Assembly (NCBI GenBank): GCA_910588235.1
Contig: CAJUOQ010000063.1
Span: forward strand, 1-6,340
Direction: 5' to 3'
Length of the DNA stretch: 6,340 nt
DNA from: an uncultured Atopostipes sp.
GTDB lineage: Bacteria > Bacillota > Bacilli > Lactobacillales > Carnobacteriaceae_A
Under the pieces are notes generated by a model. It had not been told where the DNA came from. It searched no databases and saw nothing but the letters and a program-made list of their open reading frames with translations. Below are positions 4,135-6,340 of the stretch, piece after piece. The first letter of the stretch is position 1; every line of letters starts with the position of its first letter. The translations under genes and the position numbers were made by a program.

Positions 4135-6240
4135 ATGGAAGAAAAACAAATCGACTTATCAGCTCCTGCCTATTATCAAAACCGAGAAATTTCTTGGTTA
4201 GATTTCAATGAACGAGTCATTGAAGAAGCGATAGATGATCGCAATCCCTTATTAGAACAAATCAATTTTCTTGCGATTGGAAGTTCGAATCTGGATGAAT
4301 TTATTCAAGTGCGGGTTGCTGGTTTACAAGTACAAGATGAATTAGGGATCCGAGAAAGAGATTCTAAAAAAAGCTGGCTCCCGAAAAAACAATTGCAAGA
4401 AATTACCAAGAAAAATCGGGCGATTGTCCAGCGACAATATAAACTCTACCAACAAAAAATGACTGAAATTGAAAAGTTAGGCTATAAAGTCGAACAAATC
4501 GAGCAACTTACACAAGTACAACAAAATGAAGTGAGAGAAATTTTCGATAAGCAAATTAAACCTGCACTTACTCCCTATGGTGTAGATGCTTACCGCCCTT
4601 TTCCTCATTTGCATGATGGTACTATACAGATTTTTGTCCATTTAGAAAAAGAAGGGAAACCATACGCAGCAATTATTCCTGTTTCGCCACTGCTTGATCG
4701 TTATCACCTCTTAGAAGCCGAAACCGAGGACACGCGCCCTCTTATTTTTGTGGAAGAAATCGTTGAATATTATTTAAGCGAGCTGTTTTTGGGCTATACC
4801 GTTCTCGATACCTTTACTTTTCGAGTGACCCGAAATGCCGACTTAGAAATCCAAGAAGAAGGCGCCGAAGACTTACTGCGTGTGATCGAGGATTATATCG
4901 AACGCCGTAAAAATGGGATGGCAGTTCGCCTTGAAGTAGATACGCGTCAGGCACCTCATAATTTAGAAGAAGATATCCTTTTCCTTATCGAGAAGTTAGA
5001 TCTCACAAAAAATGATATTTATTATTTAGATGGTCCACTCGACCTCACTTATCTCACGACTTTACGCGATGAATTAGGAGCGATTTATCCTGATTTACTA
5101 TACAAACCATTTAATCCTTATTACCCAGAAGTTTTAAATGATCGTTCCATCATTGAAGTACTGGATCAGCAAGATCTTTACTTACATCATCCTTATGATT
5201 CTTTTAAACCGATTGTAGAGTTTGTCCAAGAAGCGGCATCCAATAAAAACACCGTTTCCATTAAAATGACGCTTTACCGAGTCAGTGAAGATTCCCAGTT
5301 AGTCAAATCCTTAATCAATGCCGCCGAGTCTGGTATCCAAGTTACGGTCCTAATGGAATTAAAAGCTCGTTTTGATGAAGAAAACAACGTCATTTTAGCT
5401 AAAAAATTAGAAGATGCGGGTGTCCACATTTTATATGGGGTGCGCGAATTAAAAACCCATAGTAAGATCACTTTGGTGACGAAAAAAGTAGGCAAAGGAT
5501 TTAAACGTTATGTGCATTTAGGCACCGGAAACTATCACGAAAAAACCGCCAAACAATACACGGATATGGGTATCTTAACTTCCGATGAACGCTTGGGACA
5601 AGATGCCACCGACTTTTTCAATTATTTAAGTGGCTATTCGCAACAACCGGATTATAGATATTTAGATGTTTCGCCTCTCAAAATGCGAGATGCTTTTATC
5701 GCGCGCATTGACAATGAAATAAACATGCAAAAAGAACACGGAAATGGACACTTCATCGCTAAGATGAATGCTTTAACAGACAAAATATTAATCGAAAAGA
5801 TGTATGAAGCCAGTCGAGCAGGTGTAAAAATCGAATTAATCATTCGGGGGATTTGTTGCCTGATTCCCGGTCTTCCTGAGGTGAGTGAAAATATTACTGT
5901 GCGCAGTATTGTGGGTCGATTTTTAGAACATAGTCGTATTTATTATTTTTATAACAATGGAGAGGAAGACTTATACTTAGCTTCTGCCGATATGATGACT
6001 CGAAACATGGTCTATCGCGTCGAAATTGCTTTTCCTGTTTTATCTGAACGTATCAAACAGATCATCATTGATACGCTCTACCTCTTTTTAAAAGACAACA
6101 CTAAAGCATGGCTCTTGCAAAAGGATGAAACCTATAAAAAAGTCACCCCGGGTAAACAAAAACCAGTCGGTGCTCAGCTAGAACTCACAAGACTGTCCGA
6201 TCAAGAAGAAGCATATCATCAAAAGCAAAACGGATCTTAA
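4135..6240 (+). CDS. ppk: Polyphosphate kinase 1
   Basis: Reversible enzyme that moves the gamma-phosphate of ATP onto a growing polyphosphate chain through a phosphohistidine intermediate. It acts as an oligomer, usually membrane-associated in other bacteria. The product is 701 residues (E. coli PPK1: 688). Domains in order: N domain (about 12-115) with the SSNLDEF nucleotide-binding motif; head domain (about 125-330); C1 (about 335-510); C2 (about 511-690). With a constant offset of 7 from E. coli, every key residue is kept: N52 (N45), R382 (R375) and R412 (R405) for metal/phosphate binding, H442 in LKTHSK (the phosphorylated H435), H461 in HLGTGNY (H454) and H599 in RFLEHSR (H592). The RGICC motif (571-575) and SENI (584-587) are also intact. 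The enzyme should be active. It is co-transcribed with ppx, so one message makes both synthesis and breakdown enzymes. No frameshift or truncation is seen. Confidence 0.97.
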   Translation: MEEKQIDLSAPAYYQNREISWLDFNERVIEEAIDDRNPLLEQINFLAIGSSNLDEFIQVRVAGLQVQDELGIRERDSKKSWLPKKQLQEITKKNRAIVQRQYKLYQQKMTEIEKLGYKVEQIEQLTQVQQNEVREIFDKQIKPALTPYGVDAYRPFPHLHDGTIQIFVHLEKEGKPYAAIIPVSPLLDRYHLLEAETEDTRPLIFVEEIVEYYLSELFLGYTVLDTFTFRVTRNADLEIQEEGAEDLLRVIEDYIERRKNGMAVRLEVDTRQAPHNLEEDILFLIEKLDLTKNDIYYLDGPLDLTYLTTLRDELGAIYPDLLYKPFNPYYPEVLNDRSIIEVLDQQDLYLHHPYDSFKPIVEFVQEAASNKNTVSIKMTLYRVSEDSQLVKSLINAAESGIQVTVLMELKARFDEENNVILAKKLEDAGVHILYGVRELKTHSKITLVTKKVGKGFKRYVHLGTGNYHEKTAKQYTDMGILTSDERLGQDATDFFNYLSGYSQQPDYRYLDVSPLKMRDAFIARIDNEINMQKEHGNGHFIAKMNALTDKILIEKMYEASRAGVKIELIIRGICCLIPGLPEVSENITVRSIVGRFLEHSRIYYFYNNGEEDLYLASADMMTRNMVYRVEIAFPVLSERIKQIIIDTLYLFLKDNTKAWLLQKDETYKKVTPGKQKPVGAQLELTRLSDQEEAYHQKQNGS

Positions 6241-6252
6241 AGCAGTCATTTT

Positions 6253-6280
6253 ATCTTTAAACTCTTAAAAGTTTAGAGAT
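6253..6280 (+). other. AU-rich hairpin downstream of ppk
   Basis: ATCTTTAAACT pairs with AGTTTAGAGAT over 11 positions (one U-G wobble) around the 6-nt loop CTTAAA, starting 12 nt after the ppk stop. It is followed by CTTTGCG rather than a long T run, so it is at best a weak terminator. It could stabilise the 3' end of the mRNA or act together with the next hairpin. Confidence 0.5.
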
Positions 6281-6304
6281 CTTTGCGTATGTGTAAAATA
6301 GTTC

Positions 6305-6328
6305 TCGGGGACTAATTCCCGAATTTTT
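6305..6328 (+). terminator. Rho-independent terminator of the ppx-ppk operon
   Basis: TCGGGGA pairs with TTCCCGA over 7 positions (one G-U wobble) around the loop CTAA, followed directly by ATTTTT. On the opposite strand the stem has a mismatch and no equal T run, so it serves rightward transcripts. It lies about 65 nt beyond the ppk stop. Confidence 0.8.
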
Positions 6329-6340
6329 GGTATAGATTTC

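Noticed and set aside
5274..5843. Two minus-strand open frames (5274-5495 and 5652-5843) inside ppk.
   Set aside because: Both are antisense to the most conserved catalytic part of PPK1 and have no supporting signals.

Overview
This 6.3 kb window is ordinary chromosomal sequence from a low-G+C Gram-positive bacterium, most likely a member of the Lactobacillales (Enterococcaceae or Carnobacteriaceae type). The evidence is AT-rich DNA, strong GGAGG-type ribosome binding sites, a secreted coiled-coil/3D-domain wall protein of the kind found in enterococci and relatives, and a Firmicute-type polyphosphate operon. The lineage is an inference from gene content and protein style; there is no rRNA here to confirm it.

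The left half is transcribed leftward (minus strand). From right to left it holds: a 416-residue secreted protein with an N-terminal signal peptide, a long coiled coil, a low-complexity linker and a C-terminal 3D domain (984-2234); a good rho-independent terminator (926-957); and a two-gene unit made of a FlK-type hotdog thioesterase (483-836) and a 129-residue protein I do not recognise (80-469). For both small genes the longest open frame overstates the start: Shine-Dalgarno sites place the starts at 836 and 469. An extended -10 element lies inside the over-long version of the thioesterase gene.

The right half is transcribed rightward. A 312-bp divergent intergenic region carries a convincing sigma-A-type promoter (2470-2499), and two genes 22 nt apart form an operon: ppx (exopolyphosphatase, 2547-4112) then ppk (polyphosphate kinase 1, 4135-6240). 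It ends with an AU-rich hairpin (6253-6280) and a GC-richer terminator (6305-6328). Ppk makes polyphosphate from ATP and Ppx breaks it down to orthophosphate, so one transcript encodes both arms of polyphosphate turnover. All key catalytic residues of PPK1 are present with the same spacing as in the E. coli enzyme.

I see no mobile element, CRISPR array, tRNA or rRNA gene, and no obviously new system. The points most worth a second look are the coiled-coil/3D architecture and its unusual upstream region (no good sigma-A promoter, an inverted repeat, clustered GTAAY motifs and a leader hairpin), the thioesterase that keeps the FlK triad but lacks the fluoroacyl lid, and the unrecognised protein co-transcribed with it.
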